From Salegentibacter sp. (GTDB taxonomy: Bacteria > Bacteroidota > Bacteroidia > Flavobacteriales > Flavobacteriaceae), in the NCBI GenBank assembly GCA_024635795.1, contig JAGXIH010000027.1, positions 1 through 50,077 of the forward strand: a stretch of 50,077 bases of DNA, written 5' to 3'. The position numbers were made by a program, and so were the translations under genes. Position 1 is the stretch's first letter. Every line of letters begins with the position of its first letter. The notes beneath the pieces were generated by a model, which saw only the letters and a program-made list of their open reading frames with translations, ran no database searches and was not told the origin of the DNA. This document shows positions 8,045-17,980 of the stretch, piece by piece.

Positions 8045-10492
8045 ATGATAAAAAAATTACCGATGTACGGACTGCTCTTAGCGGTTGGCGTGAGTTGCCA
8101 GACCCAAAAAGCAGTACCGGCACAAACAAGTGAGTCCCCGGCTAAAAAAAAGACGCAGGACGATATCAAGCCTTACAGCGAAGTGATCACTGCTGAAGCA
8201 GAGAGCGATGAAGGCCTTTTTACCACCCATTTTGTAGACGATAAGCTTTATTTCGAAATTCCGCTGGAAATGCTGGAGAAAGACATGCTGCTGGTGAGTC
8301 GTATCGCCGGAGTGCCCGCAGGTTATGGCGGCGGATATATCAATGCCGGCTCCAAGGCTAATGAGCAGGTGGTTCGCTGGTCAAAAAGAGGGAATCATAT
8401 CGACATGAAAGTGATTAGTTTCGAGAATGAAAGCGAAGAAGGTTCGCCTATTTACCAGTCGGTCGCGGCCAATAACTTCTTTCCTATCCTTTTCAGTTCA
8501 AAGGTCGCGGCTTATAACGACGATAAAACTTCTGCAGTAATTGAAGTGAGTGATCTTTTCAAAGAAGAGGTCACCGCCATCAACGGTGTATCGCCCGAAC
8601 TACGGAAGCGGTACAAAGTGAAAAAGCTGGATAAATCCCGATCCTATATCGAATCAGCCAATGCTTTTCCCGAAAACGTCGAGGTGAAGCACGTGATGAC
8701 CTATGAAGCCGAGGAGCCGCCCGAAAGAGACCAGGCAGGAACCATTACCATGATGATGAACCAGTCTATGATCCTGCTTCCGGAAGAGCAGATGCAACCG
8801 CGCCTGGCCGATCATCGTGTGGGTTGGTTCACCACCCGAAAATATGACTATAATTCCGACGAGCTGAAGAGTGATGAATACAGGATCATAAACCGTTGGC
8901 AGCTCGTTCCCAAAGATGTTGAAGCCTACAAAAGGGGGGAACTTGTAGAGCCGGTGGATCCTATTGTATGGTATATCGATCCTGCCACGCCCGAAAAATG
9001 GAGGCCCTACTTTAAGCAGGGAATAGAAGACTGGAATGTGGCTTTTGAGGCTGCCGGTTTCAAAAATGCGGTGATCGCCAAAGATCCTCCCAGCAAAGAG
9101 GAAGATCCCGATTTTAGCCCCGAAGATGTGCGCTATTCAGTAGTCCGGTATGTTGCCAGTACCACACGGAATGCTATGGGCCCCTCAGTAACCGATCCGC
9201 GTACCGGTGAGATCATCGAGAGTGACATTATTTGGTATCACAACCACCTACGCTCATACAGGAACCGTTATATGATCGAGGCCGGGGCGCAGAAGCCTTC
9301 GGCACGTACCCTAAACACACCCGAAGAGGAGATTGGGGAGATGATGCGCATGGTGATCGCGCACGAGGTGGGCCATGCCCTTGGTTTGCCTCACAACATG
9401 AAGGCGAGCTCGGCTTATGCTACAGATTCCCTGCGTTCTGCGAAATTTACCCAGAAGTATGGCCTAACGCCTTCCATTATGGATTACGCACGGGTGAACT
9501 ATGTGGCACAGCCCGGGGATGAAGAGGTACGCTACATCAGGATGATGGGACCTTACGATCTTTATGCGATCAACTGGGGTTACAGGTATATTCCTGAAGC
9601 CAATTCTCCGGAGGAAGAAAAGCCTATCCTTAGCGAGTGGATCCTTGAAAAAGCGGGAGATCCTGTTTATGAATTTGGAAACGGTTACGGCGGAATCGAT
9701 CCGCAGTCGCAGAGAGAAAGCCTTGGTGACGACCAGATAAAAGCCAGCGAATACGGACTTGCAAACCTGAAAAAAGTGGTTCCGAATCTTATTGAATGGA
9801 CCTCAAAAGACAACACAGATTATTCTGAATTGGCTGAAGTTTACCGCGAACTTACTTACATGTGGAGAGGCTATGTCTCCCATGTGGTAGCCAACGTGGG
9901 CGGCGTTTACGAAACCCGGAAAACTGCCGATCAGGACGGAACTGTTTACACCCACGTTCCCGAAGAAAAACAGAAGTCAGCAGTGGCGTTTTTGAACGAG
10001 CACGCTTTCTCTACCCCGGAATGGCTGCTGGACCGCGAACTTTTGGAGCGCATTGAGCCTACAGGTGCTATTGAGCGGGTGCAAGGCCTTCAAAGCCGGG
10101 CCCTGAAAGATCTTCTGGATGGCGATCGCCTGCAGCGGATGATAAGCAATGAGCAGGTGAACGGTAATTCAGTTTACACCGCTCTTGAAATGATGAACGA
10201 TCTTCGAAAAGGCATTTTTGAAGAGCTATATAAATCTCAGGAAGTAGATGCCTACAGGAGGAATATTCAGCGCGCCTATGTTGATGCCGCCGCAGAATAT
10301 GTTCAAAACCTGAAAAAAGAAGAAAGCAACGATGTAACTTCCACTGATATTATTGCGCTTATGCGCGGAGATCTGGAGCAGTTGAGAAGAGATCTTAGAG
10401 CCAGAAGAAACAGGGTCAATGACCAGTTAAGCGTTTATCACTGGAACGACCTGCTTGCACGCATTGATGCTGCATTAGCCGTAGAAGCTTAA
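8045..10492 (+). CDS. Zinc-dependent metalloprotease lipoprotein (DUF5117-type, gluzincin)
   Basis: This 815-residue protein has a lipoprotein signal with Cys18 (GVSC). The N-terminal third (about 35-290) matches the DUF5117/5118 style region (TTHFVDDKLYFEIPLEML, AGYGGGYINAG). The catalytic motif HEVGHALGLPH sits at residues 440-450, giving His440, Glu441, His444 and His450: the extended HExxHxxGxxH zinc site. A Met follows at SIMDYARVNY (about 479), compatible with a Met-turn. The family is widespread in Bacteroidota as a secreted or envelope protease of unknown natural substrate. It is a single-gene unit ending in a strong terminator 25 bases downstream. The family call is firm. Confidence 0.9.
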   Translation: MIKKLPMYGLLLAVGVSCQTQKAVPAQTSESPAKKKTQDDIKPYSEVITAEAESDEGLFTTHFVDDKLYFEIPLEMLEKDMLLVSRIAGVPAGYGGGYINAGSKANEQVVRWSKRGNHIDMKVISFENESEEGSPIYQSVAANNFFPILFSSKVAAYNDDKTSAVIEVSDLFKEEVTAINGVSPELRKRYKVKKLDKSRSYIESANAFPENVEVKHVMTYEAEEPPERDQAGTITMMMNQSMILLPEEQMQPRLADHRVGWFTTRKYDYNSDELKSDEYRIINRWQLVPKDVEAYKRGELVEPVDPIVWYIDPATPEKWRPYFKQGIEDWNVAFEAAGFKNAVIAKDPPSKEEDPDFSPEDVRYSVVRYVASTTRNAMGPSVTDPRTGEIIESDIIWYHNHLRSYRNRYMIEAGAQKPSARTLNTPEEEIGEMMRMVIAHEVGHALGLPHNMKASSAYATDSLRSAKFTQKYGLTPSIMDYARVNYVAQPGDEEVRYIRMMGPYDLYAINWGYRYIPEANSPEEEKPILSEWILEKAGDPVYEFGNGYGGIDPQSQRESLGDDQIKASEYGLANLKKVVPNLIEWTSKDNTDYSELAEVYRELTYMWRGYVSHVVANVGGVYETRKTADQDGTVYTHVPEEKQKSAVAFLNEHAFSTPEWLLDRELLERIEPTGAIERVQGLQSRALKDLLDGDRLQRMISNEQVNGNSVYTALEMMNDLRKGIFEELYKSQEVDAYRRNIQRAYVDAAAEYVQNLKKEESNDVTSTDIIALMRGDLEQLRRDLRARRNRVNDQLSVYHWNDLLARIDAALAVEA

Positions 10493-10516
10493 AAACATTT
10501 TTACCCTTAATAATAT

Positions 10517-10543
10517 AGCCCCGCGATTTGCGGGGCTTTTTTT
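10517..10543 (+). terminator. Rho-independent terminator after the metalloprotease
   Basis: AGCCCCGC and GCGGGGCT form a perfect 8-base stem around GATTT, followed by a run of T. It lies 24 bases past the stop at 10492. Confidence 0.92.
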
Positions 10544-10667
10544 ATGTATTTCTGTCAACCTGTTCTGAAGCATCGGCCACATTTACTTTCACAACTAGTT
10601 GACTTTAGAGGTCAACATATTTCAGGGACTTACATATTATAATTTCGCGCCAGAGATTTACTTAATT

Positions 10668-10691
10668 GGACCACGCTTTAAACCGTGGTCC
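10668..10691. repeat. Palindrome GGACCACG...CGTGGTCC (copy 2)
   Basis: This is the same element as 6941-6965, with one mismatch near the centre. It lies in the 337-base convergent gap (10493-10829) between the protease and the ABC permease; apart from the protease terminator nothing else is seen in that gap. It may serve as a weak terminator for the minus-strand efflux operon, but no T-run follows on that strand. Confidence 0.75.
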
Positions 10692-10829
10692 ATGGGCATG
10701 AAGTTTCACGACCTCGCGCTAATTCAAGTTGTACAGTACGAAAATGCCACTTGAAACCTTCAACTACATTGAACATTTTTAAAGTTCAAAATCAGGCACT
10801 TCCGCAGCAGTAAGTTTAAATATTCATCC

Positions 10830-11993
10830 TTATGCTACCTGCCTCTTCCTGGCTCTGTTAATTTTAATTTGCAGGAGCACGGCCATTGCAATAAAACTGA
10901 TGGAAATAATAAGCGACAGCATTTTTATTTCCGGTAATACGTGGCCCATATCACCTCCCAAATAGGCCACTTTTCTGAAGGCAGTTAGAAAATGAGTTAC
11001 GGGTATTGATTGTGCTATTCCATTAATAAATCCCGGAATGGCCAGGCTTGGCCAGGTAAATCCGCTAATCACAAAAGCTGGGGTAGAAATTACCATGAGC
11101 ACCTCTGTTGCCTTCAATTGGTTAGGAATGGCCACTGAGAATAACATTCCCACTCCCATTGAGGCAAGGCTTAAGAGAGTGATCAAAACCAGCATGGGTA
11201 TATTAAATATTTCGGCTTCTACATTAAAGAAAACAAATAGCCGACCCACAAATAACCACATAACAGGCAAGAACAGTATAAAAGGAGTAGCTTTTAGGGC
11301 TATGAGGTAGAAGGAAGATTTTTCTTTTTTCACCAGTTGCCTGAAATATCCATCTTCAAAATCCCGTGAAAAAACCAGCGCCATAGCCAGAAAGATCACC
11401 TGTTGCATAATAGCTCCCAGTAATCCCGGCAGCATAAAACTCAAGTAGTTTCCGGTAGAATTATAAAGTTTATTGAAGTTAATCTTAAAGCTCTCATAGG
11501 ATGTCATAGCCGCACCCGGTGGCAATCCCTGCTTCTTAAGACTTTCAATCTCAATCCCGGCATTAAGAGTCATCAAAACCTGTTGAATATTCTTACTGGC
11601 AGTATTAGCATTGAGGATATTAGCCATATTGAGATCAACTCTCACTTCAGGATATCTTTTTTGAAGTACATCAGCTTCAAACCCTGAAGGCAGCGTCACC
11701 ACAGCGGCATACTGTTCAACCGGCATTTCTTCCAGGATATTGCCGGGAGTATGACGGAGGTCTTTTACGAGAAGCCCTTCATTGTCCTCAAACGCATCGA
11801 TGACCTTATCTGTTAACGGGCTATTATCCTGGTCTACGATCACAATTGGTAAGTTAACCACCTTGGCCTGCTGATATACATACCCAAACAGGAATCCGTA
11901 TAGCACCGGGGCGCCAAAGAAGATGGCACAGAGTACGCTATTGGAGAAAATACGCTTAAATTCCCATCTTAGTAATTTATAAAATTCTTTCAT
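10830..11993 (-). CDS. ABC-2 type transporter permease
   Basis: This 387-residue protein has the standard ABC-2 permease layout: one N-terminal membrane helix (about 20-38), a large extracytoplasmic domain (about 40-185), and five C-terminal helices. The region MLPGLLGAIMQQVIFLAMAL and the loop TEVLMVISTPAFVISGFTWP are typical of the YhhJ/YbhR-like exporters paired with HlyD proteins. It is the last gene of the TolC-HlyD-permease operon, starting 4 bases after the HlyD stop. No ATP-binding subunit lies in the operon, so the ATPase must come from elsewhere. The substrate is unknown; drugs or small toxic molecules are usual for the family. Confidence 0.88.
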   Translation of the reverse strand: MKEFYKLLRWEFKRIFSNSVLCAIFFGAPVLYGFLFGYVYQQAKVVNLPIVIVDQDNSPLTDKVIDAFEDNEGLLVKDLRHTPGNILEEMPVEQYAAVVTLPSGFEADVLQKRYPEVRVDLNMANILNANTASKNIQQVLMTLNAGIEIESLKKQGLPPGAAMTSYESFKINFNKLYNSTGNYLSFMLPGLLGAIMQQVIFLAMALVFSRDFEDGYFRQLVKKEKSSFYLIALKATPFILFLPVMWLFVGRLFVFFNVEAEIFNIPMLVLITLLSLASMGVGMLFSVAIPNQLKATEVLMVISTPAFVISGFTWPSLAIPGFINGIAQSIPVTHFLTAFRKVAYLGGDMGHVLPEIKMLSLIISISFIAMAVLLQIKINRARKRQVA

Positions 11994-11997
11994 CTGC

Positions 11998-12957
11998 TTA
12001 GTCTTTTATCAGGATGGTGGCATTGGTATAATAGGTCTTCCCGCTTGTGTTTGAAGTTGGGATCACTTTTAGTTCATATACAGATTCTGCCAAATCGTAC
12101 ATTGGTGCCGTACTGGTGATCTCTGCATATTTCGGTAGTTGTTTTATATAGGCGATCCTGCCGGTGATCTCTTCCTTGGTATACGGGTTTATCAACACCA
12201 GTTCGCTGCCTTGTTCAAAGTCATAGATTTTTGATTCATTAATGGTAAATCTGAAATAAAGGCTGTTCTTTTTATAGCCATTGACCAGTGCATAGCCGGG
12301 ACTAAGCAACTCCCCTTCTTCAAGGCTTATCGTTTCAATGGTCATATCGGCAGGGGCGATAAGATACATTTCACTTGAAGAAGTGAGCACCTCCTCTTTG
12401 GCGCCACGGGCGCGATCCAGTTGGCCCCGGGCCTGGTCCAGTTGTTCAGTTCTCACACTTTTTCCTGCTTCTTCGCGTTTTGCTTCCAGTGCTGCCACCT
12501 GGGCCCTGGCCATTTGAAGCTTCATCTTTACCTCATCCAGTCGCTGGCGGGTTATAAGGGAATCCCTGTACATATTGTCCAGCCGTGAATAAGATTCACT
12601 TGCAAAATGCAATTCTGCCTTTGCCGCATCAAGTTTCCCATCTATTTGTATAAGCTGTTCTGTGGTAGCACCGGCATTAGCCATATTGAATTGCCCTCGG
12701 GCCGCCGTTATCGCGCCCTCAGCCTGCATCATTTTTGCACTGATCTCAGGAATATCAAGAAAGGCTAAAGTATCGCCCTTATGTACCTCATCCCCTTCAG
12801 CTATATACAGTTTGTTAATGCGTCCGGCCAGCTTACTGCTAACAGAGATGGTTTCAAATTTTACTTTTCCTCTGTAAGGAGTGATTTCCTGCTCATTGTT
12901 GCAGGAAACCAGTATTAACAGACTAAAAAGGCTAATTGTAATTTTAAATGTTCTCAT
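11998..12957 (-). CDS. HlyD-family efflux adaptor (periplasmic membrane-fusion lipoprotein)
   Basis: This 319-residue protein has a lipoprotein signal with Cys19 (LILVSC). A lipoyl-like half motif (GRINKLYIAEGDEVHKGDTL, about 46-65) is followed by a helical hairpin (about 75-190, with many Ala, Gln and Glu) and a second lipoyl half (APADMTIETISLEEGELL, about 200-217), ending in the beta-barrel region. It bridges the inner-membrane permease and the outer-membrane TolC channel. It lies 111 bases after the TolC stop and 4 bases before the permease. The domain order is the textbook one for the family. Confidence 0.9.
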   Translation of the reverse strand: MRTFKITISLFSLLILVSCNNEQEITPYRGKVKFETISVSSKLAGRINKLYIAEGDEVHKGDTLAFLDIPEISAKMMQAEGAITAARGQFNMANAGATTEQLIQIDGKLDAAKAELHFASESYSRLDNMYRDSLITRQRLDEVKMKLQMARAQVAALEAKREEAGKSVRTEQLDQARGQLDRARGAKEEVLTSSSEMYLIAPADMTIETISLEEGELLSPGYALVNGYKKNSLYFRFTINESKIYDFEQGSELVLINPYTKEEITGRIAYIKQLPKYAEITSTAPMYDLAESVYELKVIPTSNTSGKTYYTNATILIKD

Positions 12958-13068
12958 ATACTTATAATTTTAATCCCAATTAGGAAATCAGGGACAGGCT
13001 TATAATCATATTCCTGTTTTTTGCCATATTTGGGTCCAGCAGCATGCTGGTTTCATTTTTTATAGGGT

Positions 13069-14439
13069 TTAGTAATTAAGTAATCCTTTAGAGTGAAGTA
13101 ATGTGGTGACAGCTCTACGCTGATTGTAATAAGATTCCTGCAACTGGAATTTGCCCCTTTCCAGGTCTCTAAGAGCATCCAGAACTTCGGTGATGGAAGC
13201 CAGGTCGTTTCTGTGCTGCTTGTTTACCAGATCTAAAGTGGCACTGGCCAGTTCAATCTCTTTTTTAGCGATACGTGAATTCTGAAGGGAAGCCTCATAG
13301 GCGTGTTCAGCCTTGACTATGCTCAAAGCTATCATCTCTTCAGCTTCTGCGATCTGCTCCCGGTATTTCCTGGCTTCGAGTTCTGTCTTCCGACTGTTTA
13401 AACGGGCCTGGCCACCGTCGAAAAGATTCCATTTTATTCCTATTGCGGCATACCACTGGGGATCAAAAAGTGACAAATCATCTTCTAAAAATTCATAATG
13501 TCCTTTTAGAGCGACCTTGGGAATAAAATGGCTTCTCTCCATCTTCGCCTTATATTCAGTAGCTTTTTCTGCCTCTTCTAAAGCCTTGACTTCATTACGC
13601 TTTTCAGAAGCAATTTCATTGGAGAGCATAGTTGAAAGGCCTGGATCGAGGGAGCGCAAGACTTCCTTATCTTCTCCCGTTAGTTGATGCAAAACCTCAA
13701 TAAGAAGACTTTTATTATGCTTATATTCCAGTTGCCGGGCTGCCAGTTGCTGCTGGGCCAACTCTATTTTTTTTCGGCTTATTGGAGTAGCCAATCCGTT
13801 TTCTATGGCTCTTTTTACAAAATATTCCTGATCCTTCAAGTAATTTTCAGAAGCAGAAAGCACCTTTTCTGAAGCATTTACCAGGGCCAGCCTATCGTAA
13901 GTTTCAATAATATTAAGAATGATACGGTCTTTCTCGGCCATTCCCGCATATTGTAAAGAGGCCTCCTTATGCTTCGCAGCTTTTAAAGCATTTGTCGCCT
14001 CAAATCCGCTGAATAATACCCAGTCTACATCTACAGAAGATTTTAAAATATTCTTGTCCTGGAGGTTATTGACTTCCTGAAGCGGAATGTTTTCGGGAAA
14101 GGCAGCGGTAAAGGGAATACCCGCTGCTTCTTTTATCAGCAGCTTTTGCGTGGCCATTAAAAGCTTTTGAGTATCATCATCAAAGGAGATATCATCATTT
14201 AGACGGGTATAACTTCCGTTTAGGGAAATCTTGGGAAGAAAAACAGATTTTGCAAGCTTCTGGTCTACCTGCGCCTGTTCTGTATCCAGCTGATTAATAT
14301 TAATGCTGTGGCTTTTCTCCAGACCTTTTTTGATAAGGTTTTCGAGAATAGGGTCTGTTTCCTGTGCAAAAGATGAATTAGGAAACATCCCTGCAATCAG
14401 GAGTAATAAAAGATTAAATTTCAGTGAGCTTATTTTCAT
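13069..14439 (-). CDS. TolC-family outer membrane efflux protein
   Basis: This 456-residue protein has a signal peptide (about 1-25, ending SSFAQ) and two repeated helical halves typical of TolC/OEP proteins. Each half has long Gln/Glu/Ala-rich helices, for example LAQQQLAARQLEYKHN, and a strand motif near the start (LNGSYTRLNDD) that recurs as LKGHYEFLEDD in the second half. It forms the trimeric outer-membrane channel for the HlyD/ABC-2 exporter encoded just downstream. It is the first gene of the operon. The Crp/Fnr gene starts on the same strand 76 bases upstream and probably controls it. Confidence 0.92.
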   Translation of the reverse strand: MKISSLKFNLLLLLIAGMFPNSSFAQETDPILENLIKKGLEKSHSININQLDTEQAQVDQKLAKSVFLPKISLNGSYTRLNDDISFDDDTQKLLMATQKLLIKEAAGIPFTAAFPENIPLQEVNNLQDKNILKSSVDVDWVLFSGFEATNALKAAKHKEASLQYAGMAEKDRIILNIIETYDRLALVNASEKVLSASENYLKDQEYFVKRAIENGLATPISRKKIELAQQQLAARQLEYKHNKSLLIEVLHQLTGEDKEVLRSLDPGLSTMLSNEIASEKRNEVKALEEAEKATEYKAKMERSHFIPKVALKGHYEFLEDDLSLFDPQWYAAIGIKWNLFDGGQARLNSRKTELEARKYREQIAEAEEMIALSIVKAEHAYEASLQNSRIAKKEIELASATLDLVNKQHRNDLASITEVLDALRDLERGKFQLQESYYNQRRAVTTLLHSKGLLNY

Positions 14440-14515
14440 TGCAGCTATTTTTTTAAGACTGCAAATCTCCTCACTTAAAAGTCGGTTTCTTTTGACCTAT
14501 ATCAAATAATACAGA

Positions 14516-15094
14516 TCAGGATCTATTCCGGGTTTCTGCTTTACGAATCCGGCTAAGGGTTTCCTGGGTCATTCCCAGGTAAGAAGCAATGTGTCCCAGT
14601 GCTACCCTATTAACAATATCGGGATATTCGTTAAGCATATAATCGTAACGCTCCCTGGCTGTTTGAAACTGGATGGCATTTAATTTATTGACTACCCGCG
14701 TAAGCATCTCCGTAGAGAGAAGCCTCCCCAGTTTTTCCATATTGTGGTAGCGGGCAAACAAAAGATCAAGGTTTTCCCGTGTAATGCTGTACACAACCGA
14801 ATCCTCCAACATTTCAAGATAATATAAACTTGGATTCTGCTGAAAAAAGCTTTCAATACTTGACATAAACTGCCCTTCTACAAAAAACCATTGTGTGATC
14901 TCCTTTCCATCTTCTTTAAGATAATAACTTCTCCCTACTCCTTTCTCTACAATGTAAAGTTTGGAACAAACCTGTCCTTCTTTTACCAGGAGGGTGTTTT
15001 TTTGAACTGTTTCCTTTTCAAAATAAGAAATAATATCCTCCAATTCATCAGCAGGAAAGGGAACAACATTTTGTATATAGTGGGGAAGTTTCAT
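14516..15094 (-). CDS. Crp/Fnr-family transcriptional regulator
   Basis: This 192-residue protein has an N-terminal cyclic-nucleotide-binding-like beta-roll (about 25-115, with EGQVCSKLYIVEKGVGRSYY) and a C-terminal helix-turn-helix (about 155-188, NRVALGHIASYLGMTQETLSRIRK). It lacks the Cys cluster of true Fnr, so oxygen sensing by an iron-sulfur cluster is unlikely. This group is very common in Bacteroidota and usually controls an adjacent gene set. The efflux operon lies directly downstream on the same strand, which suggests that the regulator controls it; the inducer is unknown. Confidence 0.9.
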   Translation of the reverse strand: MKLPHYIQNVVPFPADELEDIISYFEKETVQKNTLLVKEGQVCSKLYIVEKGVGRSYYLKEDGKEITQWFFVEGQFMSSIESFFQQNPSLYYLEMLEDSVVYSITRENLDLLFARYHNMEKLGRLLSTEMLTRVVNKLNAIQFQTARERYDYMLNEYPDIVNRVALGHIASYLGMTQETLSRIRKAETRNRS

Positions 15095-15233
15095 TTAAAG
15101 TGGGCTTCAAAATGGGAGCATAAAGTTAAGTAAATCTTCCAGATGAGGATAAGAAATGCTATTCAAGGGTTTCCAATTTTATTAAAAAAACCGCAGCTAT
15201 AATATGAAGAGGTCTGTAAACTAAAAAACAAGA

Positions 15234-15272
15234 ACCCTCCGAAGTCCTATGGCTATATGGACTTCGGAGGGT
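15234..15272 (-). terminator. Terminator downstream of the GAPDH gene
   Basis: ACCCTCCGAAGTCC and GGACTTCGGAGGGT are perfect 14-base arms around an 11-base loop. On the minus strand the hairpin is followed by TTCTTGTTTTTTAG, so it ends transcripts arriving from the GAPDH gene, whose stop is 35 bases upstream. Confidence 0.88.
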
Positions 15273-15306
15273 GAAGATAGGGAAAATCCAGAACCCAAAA
15301 CTGAGA

Positions 15307-16881
15307 TTAAAGAATATAATCTGTACTCACAAAGTTGGATTCCTTTCCGGAAACCAGTTCCTGCAGGATCTTGTTATTATATTCGTTGTCCTTGGAAGCC
15401 ACAAATGTTCTGATAGAGAAAGAACGCAACGCATCATGCACGCTCAGGGTCCCCACGGCAGAATCTTTCCTTCCGGTGAATGGGAATACATCCGGTCCTC
15501 GCTGGCAAGCCGAGTTCAGGTTCACACGACAAACCAGGTTCACCATAGTATCGATAAGCGGCGCGAGCTGATGCACATCTTTTCCGAAGAGGCTTACCTG
15601 TTGTCCGTAATTTGAATCGGCTATCTCGTTCAGCAGATCTTCTATGGAAGTAAAAGATTTTATTGGAACTACCGGACCGAACTGCTCTTCCTGATATACC
15701 CTCATCTCCTTGGTCACAGGGTAAAGCACAGCAGGGAAGATATAATTGTCGATTACCTTACCTCCTTTTTCATTGAGAATCTTTGCTCCTTTTTCCTGTG
15801 CGTCTTCTATCAATTCAGTGATATACTTCGGTTTGTCAGGTTCTGGCAGAGGCGTAAGTTTTACCCCATCTTCCCAGGGATTCCCGAATTTCAACTGGTC
15901 TACCCTTTCAGCAAAACGCTTATTGAATTCCTCTCTTATATCTTCATGAACATAGATGATCTTTAAAGCGGTACAACGTTGACCGTTAAAGGATAAAGTT
16001 CCTGAAAGGCATTCCTCAATGGTATGGTCCAGATCGGCATCGGGCAGGATAATCGCAGGGTTTTTAGCTTCAAGTCCGAGTACCAGTCTCAATCTGTTCT
16101 TATGCGGATGCTGATCCTGCAAGGCAATAGCCGACTTGCTGTTGCCGATTAAAGCCAGTACATCTATTCTCCCGGTTTTCATAATGGGTGCCGCCACTTC
16201 TCTTCCCCGGCCGTAAATGATATTTACCACGCCTTTCGGAAAGCTCTCCTGGAAGGCCTTCAACAAAGGAGACAATAACAGCACTCCATGTTTTGCAGGC
16301 TTAAAGATCACCGTATTCCCCATAATTAACGCCGGGATTAACAAGGCGAAGGTTTCATTTAAAGGATAATTATAAGGCCCCAGGCAGAGCACAACTCCCA
16401 ACGGTCCGCGGCGGATATGCGCATGCACATTATCCCGCTTCTTAAAATTGGCACTATCGCGATCCAGCTGCTTATAATCTTCTATCGTATCATAAATATA
16501 TTCCACCGTCCTGTCGAATTCTTTTTCAGAATCGGGCAGGGATTTACCTATTTCCCACATCAGGAACTTCACCACGGTCTCCCGCTCTTTCTCCATAAGC
16601 TTCACGAATTTCTTCATGCTCTTAACCCGCTCTGAAACTTTCGCGGTAGGCCATTCTCCTTTTCCTTTATCGTAGGCATTGCAGGCGTGCTCCAATACCT
16701 CCAGGGCAGTAGCCTCATCCATATGCGGTACCGTACCTAACAGGGTTTTGCTATAGCTTTCAGAAGAAGAAATAGTTGAATAAACCTCATCCTTTTCCCC
16801 ATCCCATTTTATTAATTCTCCGTTTGCCAGGTAAGTATCCTGATGAATCGGTTCGACTTGATAAGATTTACTGTTGCTCAT
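15307..16881 (-). CDS. gapN: NADP-dependent non-phosphorylating glyceraldehyde-3-phosphate dehydrogenase
   Basis: This 524-residue aldehyde dehydrogenase would oxidise glyceraldehyde 3-phosphate directly to 3-phosphoglycerate with NADP, bypassing ATP formation and supplying NADPH in the cytosol. Key residues are visible: Asn171 in GPYNYP, Glu271 in GLEAKN and the nucleophile Cys303 in [10 protein letters not shown]. The FNGQRCTA form and the overall spacing fit the GapN subgroup better than other aldehyde dehydrogenases. It is a single-gene unit with its own terminator. An alternative is another ALDH subtype, but the [12 protein letters not shown] region also fits GapN. Confidence 0.85.
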   Translation of the reverse strand: MSNSKSYQVEPIHQDTYLANGELIKWDGEKDEVYSTISSSESYSKTLLGTVPHMDEATALEVLEHACNAYDKGKGEWPTAKVSERVKSMKKFVKLMEKERETVVKFLMWEIGKSLPDSEKEFDRTVEYIYDTIEDYKQLDRDSANFKKRDNVHAHIRRGPLGVVLCLGPYNYPLNETFALLIPALIMGNTVIFKPAKHGVLLLSPLLKAFQESFPKGVVNIIYGRGREVAAPIMKTGRIDVLALIGNSKSAIALQDQHPHKNRLRLVLGLEAKNPAIILPDADLDHTIEECLSGTLSFNGQRCTALKIIYVHEDIREEFNKRFAERVDQLKFGNPWEDGVKLTPLPEPDKPKYITELIEDAQEKGAKILNEKGGKVIDNYIFPAVLYPVTKEMRVYQEEQFGPVVPIKSFTSIEDLLNEIADSNYGQQVSLFGKDVHQLAPLIDTMVNLVCRVNLNSACQRGPDVFPFTGRKDSAVGTLSVHDALRSFSIRTFVASKDNEYNNKILQELVSGKESNFVSTDYIL

Positions 16882-17062
16882 AATTTAAATTTTGGTTTTA
16901 TTAAGAAAGAAATTTAAAGCTAAGAAGTTTTAAGCCGATATGGACTTAGTCCCACAGCTTTCACAAAATTTTATGACGCAAGAGAAAACAAAAGCAGCAT
17001 TTCTCAAAAAATAAGCAGGAAATTTTACAGGTCAGATCAATTTGTTTTTTAATAGACAGCTT

Positions 17063-17929
17063 CTACGGAATAAGCCAGTAACCTATCCCTACTGAAAAAT
17101 AGAAAACATCATCCAAAGTTTCTTCATACACGAAATCCGGAGTAATGATCTTGCTCTCTCCCTGCGGAAATGCAAGATGAGGCCTGAAAGAGAAAATAAA
17201 TTGATTATGGTAATAATAAACAGGAAGGCTGAGTTCCACAGAAAGAATATTGAAGTTTGAAGCTTCCTCCACCTCTATGGTCTCTACCGGCTCCTGCTGC
17301 ATGGCGTTTTTCCCCTTTCGGTTTCCCAAACGGCTGGTTTGGTAATATTCCTGGTAAAAATACTGCGAGCCCGCATTTAACCTGAAAGTAGGATTAAGAA
17401 TGAGCTTATTTTCAATTAAACTAAGGCTATTATCAAGGATAAGCCCCGCGAAAAAATCGGTATCCCCGTCTTCCGAGAAATAAGCGCTTCCCGTTACACT
17501 CAATTCCAGGAAATTAAAATCATAACCTAACAGAGCCATCAGGTTTCCGGAGGTTTGTGATTGTACGTTGTAACTCTCTTCATTAAAGAAATATTTTGTA
17601 GCAGCAATCCCGCCGTTAAGCCCGTTCGCGTCAAAACGGTACCCGGCACTAAGCAAGCCCATATCCACCCTGTTTTCATCCTTTACCAGATAAGACAGGG
17701 AAGCATCGGCATAAAAACCGGAGCTGTGGTAATATCCTAAAGACGGCATTAAATAAGGGGCCGCCACAGAATCTCTTCTTCCCATAAAAACTGCATCACT
17801 CGAGTAGCTCATGTCTGCAAAAAGAAAAGAGATTCCCTCATCGGTTTTCTCTTCCCTCAGGTTCTTATCGGCCTGGGCCCATAAGCCAATTCCCTGAAAT
17901 ATCATCAGGAATAGTAGTAGCCTTTTCAT
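17063..17929 (-). CDS. Outer-membrane beta-barrel-like protein of unknown function
   Basis: This 288-residue protein has a signal peptide (MKRLLLFLMIFQGIGLWAQ) and a mature part made of alternating polar/hydrophobic strands ending in aromatic residues (GFYADASLSYLVKDENRVDMG, FYFSVGIGYWLIP at the C-terminus). The final aromatic-rich strand suggests an outer-membrane barrel. No specific family is recognised. It lies downstream of the DUF6799 protein on the same strand but is separated from it by a terminator, so it may have its own promoter. Confidence 0.65.
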   Translation of the reverse strand: MKRLLLFLMIFQGIGLWAQADKNLREEKTDEGISFLFADMSYSSDAVFMGRRDSVAAPYLMPSLGYYHSSGFYADASLSYLVKDENRVDMGLLSAGYRFDANGLNGGIAATKYFFNEESYNVQSQTSGNLMALLGYDFNFLELSVTGSAYFSEDGDTDFFAGLILDNSLSLIENKLILNPTFRLNAGSQYFYQEYYQTSRLGNRKGKNAMQQEPVETIEVEEASNFNILSVELSLPVYYYHNQFIFSFRPHLAFPQGESKIITPDFVYEETLDDVFYFSVGIGYWLIP

Positions 17930-17946
17930 AATTAAGATTTAAAGAA

Positions 17947-17974
17947 AGCCGGCAACCAAAACTGATTGCCGGCT
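17947..17974 (-). terminator. Terminator after the DUF6799 gene
   Basis: AGCCGGCAA and TTGCCGGCT form a perfect 9-base stem with a 10-base loop. On the minus strand it is followed by TTCTTTAAATC. It sits between the stop of the DUF6799 gene (17981) and the start of the barrel-like gene (17929). Confidence 0.8.
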
Positions 17975-17980
17975 CACGGG

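Noticed and set aside
13036-13050. Hairpin CCAGCA/TGCTGG between tolC and hlyD as a terminator
   Set aside because: No T-run follows on the transcribed strand, and the genes are clearly one operon.
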